Counted from the stretch's first letter, positions 12,591 to 25,750 are shown. The stretch: DNA of 64,000 bases from Manis javanica (GCF_040802235.1 NC_133166.1:62001-126000), one strand, 5' to 3'. Numbers and translations are program-made. Notes: generated from the sequence alone by a model not told the origin.

Positions 12591-12824
12591 AAATAGTCTA
12601 AGTTGATAATATATTGTGATCAATAGTGAACGGTACTAGCCTCCCTTTGGTATATTTATATGAAGGCATCCCTAGAACATTCATTCTGTAACTTTATTGA
12701 GCTCCCATGCTGTGCCCTCTACAATATTATGAGAGTTATGAATTCTGATACAAGTTTCAGTTCTAATTGGAGATGATACATTAAACACATTTATATAAAC
12801 ATTTGGGAAAATTTTAGTAACAGG

Positions 12825-12829
12825 GTAAA
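12825..12829. other. Empty ERV-L target site
   Basis: The stretch CAGGGTAAATAATTTTTT in unit 1 is the uninterrupted counterpart of the GTAAA/GCAAA target duplicates that flank the ERV-L copies at 27614-33526 and 55387-61146. Flanking sequence on both sides matches, so unit 1 never carried the provirus or lost it exactly. Confidence 0.6.
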
Positions 12830-13280
12830 TAATTTTTTCATGGATAATAGAAGAAACTTAAAAATCTGCTCAGAAGACCATGTATAACAGAAGTCCTATT
12901 TCAAAATTATATATTTTGATGCTGCTCATGCTTTTGATTATATAAATAATTGTCAGAGGTGTTTAAAAAACTTTTATTTTCATCAGTGATCTCTACTTCA
13001 TATATAAGAATCAGTTTAATAAACACATATATAATAATCTATTGTTTTTATAGTCTAAGTCAAATTTCTACATATATCTTCAATTCTCATGGCACCTCCT
13101 GCATTAATAGAGAACCTGACACTGAACAGATACTCCTTAACAGTTCGAGATGAAAAGCCAAGGTTTTTGCACCAGGACAGTAAGCATTTCCCTTTTTTCT
13201 GGTGCTTCGTGAAGGAAAAAAATGGCACATAGGGAATTGTCGTGCGGTCACATTTCACTTGAGTCAGCAATGCACTCATT

Positions 13281-13312
13281 GTCTCTTTTCTGATCTTAGG
13301 AGCACCAAGGCT
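13281..13312 (+). promoter_or_regulatory. Splice acceptor and 13-nt leader of the first OR exon
   Basis: A pyrimidine-rich tract, TGTCTCTTTTCTGATCTTAG in form, ends in AG at 13298-13299, exactly 13 nt before the ATG. The same tract and spacing precede the other two OR exons (AG at 33999-34000 and 61622-61623). Conservation in all three supports a real acceptor joining an upstream non-coding exon. Confidence 0.6.
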
Positions 13313-14266
13313 ATGATTAGAAGAGAAAATTTTACAGAGATCACCCACTTCATCCTCTTGGGGTTCTCAGATTTTTCCAGGTTCAAAGCACTGCTCTTTG
13401 TTGTGTTCCTGGTGATCTACGTTACAACTCTGACTTGGAACCTGAGCCTCATCATCTTAATAAGGATGGATTCCCACCTCCACACACCCATGTACTTCTT
13501 CCTCAGTAACCTGTCTTTCCTAGACATCTGCTTTGTGACCTCCACAGTCCCCAAGATGCTCTTTGACTTCTTCCAGGGAAAGCATACTATCACCCTATTG
13601 GGTTGTGCCATTCAGTACTTGTTCTTTACAACCACAGGACTGACTGAGACTTGTCTCATGACAGCTATGGCCTATGACCGCTATGCTGCCATTTGTAATC
13701 CACTTCTCTACTCATCAATCATGTCACCCACCCTCTGTGTTGGGATGGTGCTGGGATCCTACATGGCTGGAATCTCTGGTTCTGTATCCCAACTGTGTGC
13801 CATTCTTCAACTCCACTTCTGTGGGCCTAATGTCATCCGCCACTTCTTCTGTGACATGCCCCAGCTGTTAGTCCTGTCCTGCTCTGATATTTTCTTTGCC
13901 AAAATCTTACTTTCTATATTAGCAATGATCTTTGGGATAATAAATGCCCTCGTTGTCATTATATCCTATGTCTATATTGTCATCTCCATCATGAAGATCA
14001 CTACAGCTAAAGGCCGGTACAAGGCTTTCAACACTTGTGCTTCTCACCTGACAGTAGTTTCCCTCTTCTATACCTCAGGTAGCTTTGTCTATTTGTATTT
14101 CAGCTTTGTCGGGTCGTCCAATTTGGACAGACTTACATCAGTCTTGTACACAGTGATGATTCCCATGTTGAACCCATTGATTTACAGTCTGAGGAACAAG
14201 GAAATCAAAGATGCCTTGAAGAGGTTGCAGAAGAAGGGTGGGTATTGCGGACATCACAGATTCTGA
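13313..14266 (+). CDS. OR5AN1: Olfactory receptor, OR5AN1-like (first copy)
   Basis: Single-exon class II odorant receptor of 317 residues, a Golf-coupled GPCR of olfactory neuron cilia. I chose the ATG at 13313, not the in-frame one at 13202, because a splice acceptor lies between them and the other copies start at the equivalent codon. Visible features: N-glycosylation site at N6 (NFT); LHTPMYFFLSNLS at about 56-68; ECL cysteines C98 and C180; MAYDRYAAICNPL at 119-131; KAFNTCASHL at 237-246; PMLNPLIYSLRN at 284-295. From memory it matches human OR5AN1, including the FILLGFSDF start and the MSPTLCVGM, HFFCDMPQLL and GIINALV segments. OR5AN1 and its mouse counterparts respond to musk ketones such as muscone. 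F105, F194, F207, F252 and Y260, recalled as ligand-contact residues, are all present. The frame is intact and the gene looks functional. It is the most diverged of the three; orthology to a single gene is not proven. Confidence 0.95.
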   Translation: MIRRENFTEITHFILLGFSDFSRFKALLFVVFLVIYVTTLTWNLSLIILIRMDSHLHTPMYFFLSNLSFLDICFVTSTVPKMLFDFFQGKHTITLLGCAIQYLFFTTTGLTETCLMTAMAYDRYAAICNPLLYSSIMSPTLCVGMVLGSYMAGISGSVSQLCAILQLHFCGPNVIRHFFCDMPQLLVLSCSDIFFAKILLSILAMIFGIINALVVIISYVYIVISIMKITTAKGRYKAFNTCASHLTVVSLFYTSGSFVYLYFSFVGSSNLDRLTSVLYTVMIPMLNPLIYSLRNKEIKDALKRLQKKGGYCGHHRF

Positions 14267-15935
14267 GATTTTTATATATATTATACCTTCAAAATTGTCT
14301 GAATGCACAATACTGAGCATATGAACAGACTGCTACAAATTTCACACTGCCTTTGGACAAAGAAGGTTTAATTTGATGTAGGTAATATACCACATTTGAC
14401 TAAGAGGTGATACAAGTCCACACAAACTGTATATATTTAAGTCTTGCAGCTTCATAACTTTCAGTCTACATGAGGGGAGGTCTCTTCATTTATTAATCGG
14501 TCCACATGTATTTGTGAAACATTAAGTTTTAGAAACTTTTGGCCTCTTCTTGATTCTGATACTGAGCCATGAGAAACACCTGGCAGAGGCCCCAGGAGTA
14601 CAAAACCCCTGTCTACTAAATATTTTAATGCAATGACAGAGATTGATATTTTTTGTTTCTGACCCGAGGGGAAGTAAACAGAGGTAGGGTTTGGACATTT
14701 GTATGGAAACAAAGCTATGCAGTTGGTCTGATTTTGCCTTCTGGAAACACCAGTCTGAGGCAGGTAATGTTTGTTTAACTTACATCAGACCTTTCTTTAA
14801 GGTCTCTTTAGTGGTAATCATCTAATAAAGTTTTGGTCACAACCTTATCTCCACCCGCTGTAATCTTTGAAAGAAAGAGTTTGTTTCGATCATAAAGTTG
14901 AATGGACCGAAGGATGTGGGCCCTGCAGTGCCATTTACTTACGAGTCTAATGATGTAATTTCTGGCCTTTAGTGTCCAATGGGGATTTTTGTTGGGCGAT
15001 GCATTCAAATTCCATGTCACAACCAATAGTAGTTTCTGAGACTGTGAGACTCAAACCTCTCTTTCTTTCCTGCATTAAATCCAGAAAATTTACCTTGGTT
15101 TACATAGCCAGTGGTTCACACTATCAAATTGTTTCTAATATTTCAGCATCTGTTCATATTTTGTAGGAGGAGACTTGTATGAGAATTCATTGTAATAATA
15201 GAATACTGATATTCAATATTCCTAAACTGAAGAATAAAGAGGGAAAACTGGTATACATCCTCTCCTGCTGTCCATTTTCTGCTCTAATGATTTTTGGTTA
15301 TATGAGGTGATATAATAGATGGAGTAGAATGGTTAGAGTTACTTTAATTCTGATATGTTTCTGGAAGCCTTAAAGACCATGAGAGAAAATGAATAGTAGG
15401 ATAGGCAGAGTTCTCACCTCTCGACAGGTTTTACAAATGTTTTGGTCTTTGTGATGTGATTAAAAGTGTAGCAACATACGTAATAGCGCTGACTATTGAT
15501 GTGCCTGTTTGAGATCAGACTTGAATAAGCTGATCCAAAATAGATGTCATTAGAATTACAGATTATCTTTGGCAATTCATTGGATCCTTAATGATATTTT
15601 GAGTGTGAGTTCTGCTCAGTGAGATGAATTATTTCATTTAGTTAAGAACTGTATGTGAAGAGGTATTTGAAGGCTTTGCTAAATCTTTCAATGGTTTCCA
15701 CATGGGCAGGACTGAGCTGAGGGAAATTACTGCACCTCTGGGAAAGTATGTGAGGGCTTTCCTCCTGCCCAGGAAAGAAGTGCAGTACGAACAGATGTGC
15801 GGCCTCTGTGCCGCCATAGGCGTGCTATCTGAGGCATTGCTTCTGAAAAATGTATAATAATGGGTGACAGGTCTGTTTGTATGGGGCCATGAGATCTTCC
15901 TTAGGTGACGGACCTCTGTTAGGTTTACAAGACAG
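14267..15935. other. 3' flank of the first OR gene
   Basis: No coding potential. It is collinear with 34932-36625 and 62576-64000, so it belongs to the duplicated unit. It probably holds the 3' UTR: an AATAAA at 15233-15238 is kept at the same relative place in all three copies, about 1 kb past the stop. I recognise no transposable element in it. Confidence 0.6.
15233..15238 (+). terminator. Candidate poly(A) signal, first OR
   Basis: AATAAA about 970 nt after the stop codon. Equivalent hexamers lie at 35931-35936 and 63562-63567, in matching context (AATGAAGAATAAATAGGG type). Conservation among paralogs could also be passive. Confidence 0.35.
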
Positions 15936-18350
15936 GATTTATTAGCTCTTGTGAAAAATACTGCAATAAATGTGGAGGTGCAGGTATCTTTAAATATCCT
16001 GTTTTTATTTCCACTGCATATATACGCAGAAGTAGTATTGCTGGGTCATATGGCAGCCCTATTAATAGCAATTTGAGGAATTTCATACTATTTTTAATTG
16101 TGGCTAAAAGAATTTACATTCCCCAATGAGTGTATAATGGTCCGTTTTCTACATGTCCTCACCAACATGTTATCTTTTGTCTTCTTGATGGTGGCCATTC
16201 TACAGGTGTGAGGTGAACCTCATTTTGGTTTTGCTTTTACATTTCTTGTGTTGTTTGTGTTGTTCAGGACGTTTTCACATACCTATTGGCCATTTGGTTG
16301 TCTTCTTGAAAAAATTTCTCTTCAGTTCTTCCGCCCATTTTTTATTAGCTTGTTTGTTGTTTTGTTCTTGAGTTGTATGAGTTCTTTGTATCTATGGGTA
16401 TCAACCCCTTATCTAATACACGGTTTACAAATATTTTATGATATATGGTTCACAAATATTTTGTATCATTCTGTGTGTTGCCTTTTCATTGCTCCTTGAT
16501 TGCTTCTTTTGTTGTGCAGAGGTTTTTTAGTTTCATGTAATCCAATTTGTTGATTTTTCCTTTTGTTCCTTGTGCTTTTGGAGCCATATCCTAAAAGTTG
16601 TTTCTGTGACCAATGTCAAGGAGTTCATTTCCTATCTTTTATTCCAGAAATCCGTTAGTTTCTTAAAGTGTCAAATCTTTAATTTATTTCTGGTTAATGC
16701 TTGTGAGTGGTGGACGATAGAAGTCCAATTTCATTCCTATGCATGTAGTTATTTCATTTTCCCAACACCATGTTTTATAGAGATGAGCCATCCCTATTGC
16801 ACATTTTTTACTTTCTTTCACATATTAGAATATGTTCCAAACAAAACAAGATAAAACTCTAGAAACAGACCTATACATGCAAGGGTTTATTTACAGACTC
16901 TATTTGTTTTGTTGGCTTATCTATTTTTAAGGTAGGCCCATATTGTTTTGGGTAGCAAAGCCTGTGGCCTAATTTGAAGTCATGTATGTGATGCTTCCAG
17001 TTTTGTTCTTTTTCAGAAGTGCTTTGGCTATTGAGTGTCTTTTATGGTTTCATGCAAATTTTAGTATTGTGTTTTCTATTCCTGTGAAAAATGCCATCAG
17101 AATTTTGATAGAGATTGTGTTGAATATAGAGATGGGTGTGAGTAATATGGACATTTGAAGAATATTGATTTTCTTCCAGGAACACAAGTTATCTTTCCAT
17201 TTGTTTGTGTCTTCAATTTCTTTCAGCAATTATTGTGCTTTTCACACTACAATCTTTTACTTAATTGATTAAGTTTACTACTAAGTATTTTATTGTTTCT
17301 CATGTTGTAGTGAATTGGATAATATTATTTACTTCTTTTCCAGATGTTTTATTGTTAGTGTATAGGAATGCAACTGGTTTCCATATGATGATTTTATTCC
17401 TGCTACATAATGAATTTGCTCCAACAGATTATTGTTTGAATATCTAGGACGTTTTTTAATATAAGAATATATCATCTTCAATAATGACAATTTTCCTTTT
17501 TTTTTTTGTGGAGATGCCTTTCATTCCTTTCTTTGCCTGATTGTTCTAGCTAGGACTTCCAGTACTGTGTTGAAAAGGAGGAGTGAGATAAGGCATACGT
17601 GTTTTGTTCTTAATATTAGAGAACAAATTTCAATCCTTCTATTTTCCATATTATGTTAGCTGTGAGTTTGTGGTATATGGCCTTAATTGTGTTGTGGTAT
17701 GTTCCTTCGAATATCCAATTTGCTGAAGGTTTTATTTTGTCAACAACGTTTTTTTAGCATCTTTTGAGATGATCATATGATATTTATCTTTTATTGTATT
17801 AATGCAGTGTATCCAATTTATGGATTTTTATGTTGTGAACCATCCTTGCAAATCAGGGATGAATTCATCTTGATCACGATGTATGATCTTTTTGATATTT
17901 TGTTGAATTAAGTTTATTAATATTTTATCAAGAATTTTTGCATCTGTATTCATAAGAGCCATCGGTATATAGTTTTGATTTCTCGTAGTGTCCTTATCTA
18001 TATTTGATATAAGGATAATGTTAACATCATATATAGTTTAGCATAAGGCTTGGAGTTAATGTTAGGATTAGCTTTATTTCTTTTTTTTCTTACTCTAGGA
18101 AAGGTTTGTCAATTTGTTTACCTTTAAAACACTACCTTTTAGTTTCTTTACCATTTCTTTCATTATCACCTTTAATCCATTTATTTCCACTGTGATCTTT
18201 GTTATCTCCTTACTTATGCAAACTTTTGCAAGGCCTGTATTTTCTTATCTATTTCCATGATTTCAGAAGTTAATTTGTTTATGTGAATCTCTTAACTGTA
18301 CAGATGTACTTTTGTTGATGTGTGGATGCTGAGTTTCAATTTTCAAAAGG
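15936..18350 (-). repeat. Old LINE-1 (L1M-type), minus strand, unit 1
   Basis: Diverged L1 read right to left. It begins in the ORF2 region before the reverse transcriptase (CACTACCTTTTAGTTTCTTT on the plus strand) and passes the IQQNIKKIIHRDQ-like RT segment near 17900. It then covers the ORF2 C-terminus (15950-17200). The extreme 3' end present in unit 2 (36640-36985) is missing here. Heavily decayed, with no long frame left. Its counterpart is at 36626-39030. Confidence 0.8.
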
Positions 18351-21300
18351 GGACAGGAGGTTCTGGTTCAGGTAAGTAGCCCAGGTGGACCCTGAATTCA
18401 TCTCTTCCCAGAAACACAGAAAATCTACAGTTCCATACAGTGCAATTTTCTCTGAGAGAGAGAGTCATCAGCTAGCTGACTCTTGCATGTTGTGAAAATA
18501 AGGAAAAAGCCCATGTTGAGACAGGGAGGACAGATAGAGAGTCAGTCTCCACGGTAACCCCATCCCTGGGCACAGTCATATGCAACTCCCAGATTCTCCT
18601 TGAATAGTGAAGAGGTTGATCCAAGAGCCAGTGTCCCAACAATGAAGATTCCTTCTGAGGGATGATGCCCCAATAACTTCTAGGTCTGAAAGTCAACTGG
18701 ACTTAAATCCACATGGCCACAAAATTAGAGCATAGAGACATTTCTCACGGATTTTCTCCCAGGTCTTAGTGCAGGGGTAGCATTCAGATACATCCAACTC
18801 CCAGCACCTCAATTAAAAAGACTTATTTGCATATTCTAAAAGCTGCAGACCATGTGTGAGGCTTCTAATTTGACACACACCTCCCAACAGAATGCAATCT
18901 TGTCTGGAGACTAGGGCAGTCTGCAGGTGCCAGCTTTGCATAGCCTCCCTGCCCCACTCCAGTTCACCAGTCTCTCCTGGGAAGGAGCTTGTGGACATGT
19001 TGCCCCAGTTTTTGTGATTGCTGTTCAGAAGATACATCCCATGTCTGCCTTGCTCTATTTGTTACTGGGGCTTGCACTCATGTGTCGCAGAGGTCTGTAG
19101 CACACAAACAAATAGTTCTTCACAGACTGTCATCCCCAGAGCTTAGTGCAGAGGGCATAGAAAGAAACAGCTAACCTCAGTATTTCTCCAAAATAAATCT
19201 ACTTACCTACTTTCAAATGCTTCCTGCGTGTCTGGTCCCAATTACCCTGCCTCTAGTTGTTGAATGAGAACCCTCTCTTTTGGGTCACTGTGGTTTATGC
19301 ACAGAAAGCAATACAGAGAATATGGAAAAATGAACAGAGGAATATGTCCAAACAGAAGAACAAGATAAAACTCTAGAGACAGACTCACTGAAATAGGGAT
19401 AAATGATTTACCTGATGAGTAGTTTCATTTATCGTGATAAACATTTTCACCAAGGTTAGGAGACTTTACATGAACAAAATGAGCGTTTCAATAAAGGGTT
19501 ACAAAATACTAGAAATTATCAAATAGAGTCACATAGATGCAGAGTAAAGTAAACTGAAAAATTCAAAAGAGATTCAGCCATACTGGGTAAACTGGAAATA
19601 GAATCAATGAAATTGAAGATAGGTCAATGCAATTCATCCTTTTAGAGGAGCAAAAAGAATAAAGGATGAAAAGAATGAAGATGGCTTAAGAGACTATTAG
19701 GACACCATCACATAGATCAGTATTTTCATTATAGAAGACTCGGGAGGTGAAGGGAGAGTGAAATGGATGAAAGTTTATTTCAATAAGTAATGGTTGAAAA
19801 TATCCCCTACCTGGGGGAAGTAATGGACGCCCAGTTCTAGGAATCCCAGAGTAGTCTAAATAATATAAATCCAAAAAGAACCACACTATAGTGTCTTATA
19901 AATAAAATATAAAAATATGAGAAGAAAAATGTTCAACTGACCGAGAAAAACACCTTGCTATATACAAGAGATCCTAAGGAAGAATATCAGTATGTTTTCC
20001 AGCAGAAATTTTGCAGGCCTAAGAGTGAGTGGCACAATATATTCAATGTGTTGAGAACTATATGCCATCCAAGGATAGTCTGCTGTGATAAGGTGTCTTT
20101 CATAATTGAAGGAGCAATAAGAGTTTATCAGACAAGGAAACCTAAAGACTTTACAGATTCTTTTTACAAGAAATTCTAAATGACTCACTTTATGTAGAAA
20201 TAAAAATATTCTAATTAGTAAGAGGAGACATATGAAAATGTAAACCTCACTGGAACGGTAAAAATAATTAAGTTCAGATATGCTAATGCAATGTGGTGGC
20301 ATATTACTTATAAATCTAGTATGAAGAGTGAAAGTCAGAAGTAGGAATATAACCATAATCACAATAAAGTGTTAGTAGATACATGAGGTAAAAAACATGT
20401 AGGTTTTACATCAAAAACATAAAATGTGGAGGCAGGTGGGTAACAATGTAGTTTCAGTATGCGTTAGAGTTCAAGTTGTTTTCAGCCTCTAATTGTTAGA
20501 ACTACAATAGATGGTTTATATAAGCCTCATGATAACAAAAAGTCAAAACCTCTAGCAAATACGCAAAGGGAAAAGAATCTAAGAATAAGAGTAGAGAAAA
20601 CCATTATGTCACTAAGGAGGGGAGCAAGATAAGAAAGAAGCCAAAGGATTACCAAACAGCCAGAAAAGAATGAAAAAAGTGACAATAGTAAGTCCACACC
20701 TCTCAATAAGACTTTCACTGAAAAAGGACTAAGTTCTCCAGTGAAACACATCGAATGTCTGAATATATAAATAAACAAAGCCGAGCTCTGTGCTGCTTAC
20801 CAAAGCCTCATTACTGCTTTGGAGGCACAGACAGACTGAAGGTGAAGGGATGAGAAAGAACTGAATGGAAATGGAAACCAAAAAAAGCAGAGGTAGCTAT
20901 AGTGACAACAGAAAAAGAAGACGTTAAGGCATTGACTGAGAAGGGACAAAGAAGGTCATCATATAATAATAAAATGGTCATCCAACAGGAGGATATAGGA
21001 TTTGTAAATATTTGTGCACCCAATAGAGGAGAGCGTCAACATAGAAGACAGATATTAACAGAGATGAAGGGAGAGCTAGACAGTAGTACAATAAGAGGAG
21101 AGAGCTTCATTACCGCACTTTCAACAGTGGATCGATCATCCAGATGGAATGCCAACAATGAAACACTGGACTTAAATCACATGTTGGGACAGATGGACTT
21201 AACAGATATTTTCAAGCATTTCGTCTAAAGGAGGCAGCATAGACATTGTTCTAGAGCGATTCAGAAGCTTCTCCAGGATAGATCATATGTTAGGCCACAA

Positions 21301-22295
21301 AATATGTCTCCATATATTTAAGAATATTGAAATCATATCAAGCATCCTTTCCAACCACAATGGTAAGAAAGTAGAATTCAAGTAGAAGAAGAAAACTGGA
21401 AAAATCATAATGTGAGAAGATCAAACAATATGGTAGTGAACACCAGGATATCAGAGAAGTAATCAAAAGAGATGCAAAGTAATATACTAGTTGAATTAAA
21501 TGGAAATACAACATACCAAAGTTTATGGGATGCAGCAAAGCAGTTCTAGTGGGAAGTTCGTAACGATGAATATCTGCATTAAGAAGAAAGGTCATTAAAA
21601 CAACGTAAGATTATAATGCATGAAACTAGAACTAAGTAATAGAAGGAGGGAAATAAAAAACATAGAATCAAACTAACGGAAAGTAGAAAAGATTAATGAA
21701 ACTAAGCAGGTGGCTTTTAAACTGATAAATGAGAGAACCACTTAGCAAACTCATTAAGAAAAAAAGACAGGACTGTAATACATAAAATTATAAATGAAAT
21801 GGAAGACATTACAACTGATACCACAGAAATACGAAGCATAAAAAGAGACAACCATAAACAATTATAAAGCGACAAACAGGTCCGTCTAGAAGCAATGGAA
21901 AAATGGAAAAACATGCAATTCACCAAGACTGAATCATGAGGAAATAAATCTCAACAGATCAGTTATTAAGGAGACTGAGTCAGTAATCAAAAACTTTCTA
22001 GAAGCCAATAAGTATCTACAACTAAATGGTTTCACTGTTTAAGTTCTACCAAACATTTAAGGAAGAATTAATGAGAGTGCTTCTTAAAATCTTTCTGAAA
22101 GTAGAAGAGGAAGTAACACTTCTAAAGCCATTTATGAGGGCAGCATTTAAATGACAGCAGAAATGGACATGGGCAGTAGTAGAAAAGAAAGAAAAGTTCA
22201 ACATTCCCGTGGACATAGGTGCAAAAAACCCTCATGTACATATTGGCAAACTGAATCCAATAATACAGTAACAGGTCATATGCCATGATCAGATA
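18351..22295 (+). repeat. Old LINE-1 (L1M-type), plus strand, unit 1
   Basis: Positions 18351 to about 19300 look like an L1M 5' UTR. ORF1 remnants follow to about 20180 (FYKKF and CRPKSEWHNIFNVL pieces). ORF2 endonuclease remnants come next, for example VNICAPNRGERQHRRQILTE near 21000. The start of reverse transcriptase reaches a KLNPIIQ...HDQ segment near 22280. It overlaps the neighbouring minus-strand L1 in ORF2 coordinates, so the two are separate insertions. Counterpart in unit 2: 39031-39986, 44781-47041 and 49006-49740, split by two later insertions. Confidence 0.75.
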
Positions 22296-22487
22296 CAGTA
22301 CATTGCACCCCATGACTTGTTTATAACCAAAAGTTTGTACCTTTGGACTTCATTGAAATAAGCTCCACTTAAAAATTATAAGTAATATTTGTGGGAATGA
22401 TATTAAGTACATACTTTAACTGAAGGCTTAGCCATGCAGCATAATATGTTGGAAAGGATTCCAATTCAGAGCACCAAAATTATATGT

Positions 22488-22720
22488 AATATTAATGGAG
22501 GACATGCTGTGTATGACACACTCCAATAGGTGATGAGTAATAATTATCTAACTTCATTATCTCTGTGAAGAGCTACTTAATGAAGTAGCTACGACAATCA
22601 GCTGTACTTTATAGGTGCCAGTAGTGAGGTCAGGAGAGGTTAATTTGCTCAAGGTAACAAACCAGCAAGTGGAAAGCCAAAATTCAATGCATTGTGGCTG
22701 ATGCCAATGCTCATGTTGCA
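22488..22720 (+). repeat. MIR SINE, block C
   Basis: A MIR-type core: GGACATGCTGTGTATGACAC, then a region like AGTAATTATCTAACTTCATT, and a CAAGGTAACAAACCAGCAAG tail. Ortholog at 49915-50145; blocks A and B keep only a shorter remnant (about 2715-2790 and 9880-9950). Confidence 0.6.
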
Positions 22721-23369
22721 ACCATCAAAAGTCGTGATTCTGTCATGAATTAATTTTATTGTACTCCTTATTGCATCGAGTTTCTCACTTATGCTTAGGA
22801 AATAATGCCGTGTCTGCCCTACAGGTCTATTGTGATGATTGATTAAGATCAGGTATTTGAGGAAATGTGCATGTGTGTGTATGTGTGTGTAGTTGTGTGT
22901 GTAATGGGTGTACTTTATAAACAGTGAGGTATCCACAGATCTACATTACTGTTCTGAAGCTGTTTACCAGATAGCTGTGTCAGGTTCATGGAAGAATTAT
23001 TTTCCTCTTGCTTAAGGTTCCTCATCTGGAAATTGAAAGTATCAGACTAGGTGATCCCTAGGTACATAGCAGGTCTAATGACTCCAAATTGTTTAAAAAA
23101 AATAGTTGCCATCATGAGATCATGATAGGACCACGGGGTATTGGGTGATGGTGTCAGAAGAGAAGTGGCAAAGTGGGGCATGAGATTAGCTGGGACCAAA
23201 CCTCCGTGACAACCATGTCTCCAGAGAGCAAGTACCTGGGGGCTTTCCTCCCTCTAACTGTCTTTTTTCCTGGCACCTCTACCCTTAACAACACATTTAA
23301 GAGGACCCCCAGGTGTGGGCATCTCTCTTGCTGTGAAAAGACAGCCAGTTTATAGACTAAAGCTCCTGT

Positions 23370-23480
23370 CTTGGAGGGTAATAGGGCTCACTGAGAAAAC
23401 CCTTTTGGAAAAGAAATAAGCAGCTTCAACCTTTGGTGAAAACTGTGTGTTCCTGAGGGATCTGGGTCAAGGTGAGAGGG
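23370..23480 (+). promoter_or_regulatory. Candidate OR leader-exon end with splice donor, block C
   Basis: CTGGGTCAAG followed by GTGAGAGGG, with donor GT at 23472-23473. About 10 nt upstream, TCCTGAGGGA (23451-23460) differs by one base from the Olf1/EBF pattern TCCCNNGGGA that is common in OR promoters. The other copies match that pattern less well, so the EBF site is only a suggestion. Confidence 0.3.
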
Positions 23481-25315
23481 TGAGATTGGAGTGATCAGTG
23501 GATTCCGTGCTGTCTCAATAGCTGTGGGATCCTCCCGGTAGGACCTGTGCAGACGAGGTTTGTGGTCCTCAGCGTCCCCTGTTCGTCAGTCTCCCTCCCC
23601 CTCACCTCCACACCCTCCACTTAGGGCTCTTCCTTGGGTTTTCTCCTTATCCATATTGTCTGTCCTTCAGTGAAAAGATTAATAAGCTCTTACCTAACAT
23701 TTCAGGTATTACTCTGGGGTGAGAGGCAGGTGATGATATCTAGTTCTTCAGTTTATTAAGGATGTGATCTTGAACTCTGTTGCCTTCTGTTTTTGTTCCT
23801 TTAACTGGGGATAATAAGATCACCTAGAAACTAATAGATGGTGTCTCTAAAGGATAAAAAATTTTAGAAGCTAGTAAAGGAGGACTTAATAAAAAATAGT
23901 AATTTACTGAATTATAGGGGAATATCCTAAACTGAAACATTCTTGTCTGTGTCTCAACTTTAACGATCACAAAGACCCTTTTAACATGATTTTTCCATGG
24001 AGAATAATTCTGTTTTTATAATAATGACAATTAACTTGATTTCCATTTAAATTTCTAGCTTTGATTCATAATTTCTGAGTAGGGAATGACAAGCTAGTCG
24101 GTACATAATCATATGACAGGAACTCATGTATCATTTCAGTCCTTTGTAATATTGCAAATAGTTCTGTGTTGTCATCTTTGAAAAGACTGGCATAGTCCGG
24201 AGGCACTAGCTGGTGACACCATCTCAGGGATGCCGCACCTGAGTGTAGGTAGTGTTGCCCTCTTTTACCTTCTTCCAATTTTGTTTCCTTCATTCAGCAA
24301 CATTCTGTCTTTTGTAACCCAATTTATACTCTGCACAACCTTCCAAACTGACTGTGACCTTAATAGATAAGCATGGAAGAGTTTTGTGTAGTTTTGTTTT
24401 ATATCCACATATTAAAATCTCCAGCATATTGACATCAGTCATCTTTTCTACTCCAATGAGTTAGTCATTGCATGGAAAAAGTTAATCAAAGAGAGGGATT
24501 CTATTTAGAATATTTCTCCTTTTTTCTAGCTTACCTTATTTTAAGAACATACGTTTTCAGAGTCAATTTTATCATGAGTAAGTAAAACAACCCACCACTC
24601 CTGACTCTTTTTGGGCCCGTGACGGGTTAGACAGAATGAATTTAGTTGTGGCTGCCTCTGTTCCCAGAATGTAAAGGAAAGTGAAGAATTTTAGTGCAAC
24701 TGCTTGATCAAATCTTGAATTATTTTCACAGATTTGATCTATTACGTTGGTATTTTTGGAGATGGTATGTGTAGCAGTCTATATTTTGAAAACATTTTCA
24801 TAAAATCTAACTCCTCTTGAATAAAACATTTGACAAATGGCATGGCAGCACTCTATTCAAAGAGTAGCAGAAAGATTTCCAAGTTCAATTGCAATGAAGC
24901 AAGTAATATATTTTTGCTTCCACATCCAAAACAGCTTCAGAGAACTATTTATTAGTATAGTCAATATGTATTTACTGTTAAATGTAATTATTAGCATATT
25001 AGTATACCAGATTCTTATTAAATAAACCAACTCCACTAGGCCATCTGCTGTACATCATCAATATTATCATTTCAGCTGCGTTTGGTGGTGGTGGAACATA
25101 ACAAGTGCCATCAGGAGTTGATAATCCATCTGAGTGGGAGATAATGGAGCAATACACGATAGAAATAAAGACAGTCATTTATGAACAATATTATTGACAT
25201 TGTGCTAGAGACATCTCCTTCAGTAATAACGGTATGAAGAGGTCCTGATGTGTCAGTGTTAGTTCTGCCTTGTTTTTCTTTGATAGAGAGGAAAGACAAT
25301 GGGAATGGTAATTGC

Positions 25316-25490
25316 TAACATTTATTTAGCCCTTATTGTTTTAAGCCCTTTATGCCTTTGAATCCATGCAGCAACCCCATGAGGTGGTAAGCACTATAGC
25401 CCCGTTTGTAGATGAGGCAACTGTTGTACAGAGAGAGTAACAACTTGCTAAGAGTCCTATGCCAGGAAATAAAAGTCAGGAAAGTCTGAA
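25316..25490 (+). repeat. MIR SINE
   Basis: A clear MIR: CATTTATTTAGCCCTTATTG, AAGCCCTTTATGCC, GCAGCAACCCCATGAGGTGG, and GATGAGGCAACTG with a trailing CAGAGAGAGTAACAACTTGC. Ortholog at 53222-53395. Confidence 0.8.
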
Positions 25491-25707
25491 GTCTTTCCTC
25501 TCATTCTTTCTCCATCATTTCCCATCTCCCTCTCCCTCTGTCTCTCTGTGCTGAATATTAAAGATTATGGATTTACATATCTTAATAGATTTTCTACTTA
25601 TAAGTATAGAAGTTGAAGACAATTGAAAATACAAGTCTAAAGAAGAAAATCAAAACCATAACACTCATGATTTTGGTATTTGCAGTTCGTTCATGGGTGT
25701 GAATATG

Positions 25708-25710
25708 TGC

Positions 25711-25750
<40 letters not shown>

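Larger units (their letters stand above)
9721..13299. repeat. Upstream block B: 5' flank of the first OR gene
   Basis: Positions 9721-12070 are collinear with block A. From about 12130 to 13299 it matches the OR-proximal flanks at 26900-27613 plus 33527-34000, and 54840-55386 plus 61147-61623. Compared with those copies it lacks about 1.9 kb (the 24930-26900 interval) and the whole ERV-L insertion. It includes a MIR-like tail, a GC-rich stretch with a donor-like site and another MIR. I see no protein-coding potential. Confidence 0.75.
22296..24930. repeat. Upstream block C (unit 2)
   Basis: Collinear with blocks A, B and D and closest to D. It opens with an L1 3'-UTR remnant (CCCATGACTTGTTTATAACC), then a MIR (22488-22720), a MIR-like tail (22965-23090), the GC-rich donor-like stretch (23472) and AT-rich DNA. 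No coding potential. Confidence 0.75.

Noticed and set aside
13202-13312. In-frame upstream ATG extending the first OR by 37 residues
   Set aside because: The extension crosses a conserved splice acceptor, has no OR-like sequence and is not shared as coding sequence by the other copies. The ATG at 13313 aligns with all three genes.
15936-22295. Single twin-primed L1 with an inverted 5' half
   Set aside because: The minus and plus arms overlap in ORF2 coordinates (both contain the region before and around the IKKIIH..DQ segment), so they are better explained as two separate insertions.
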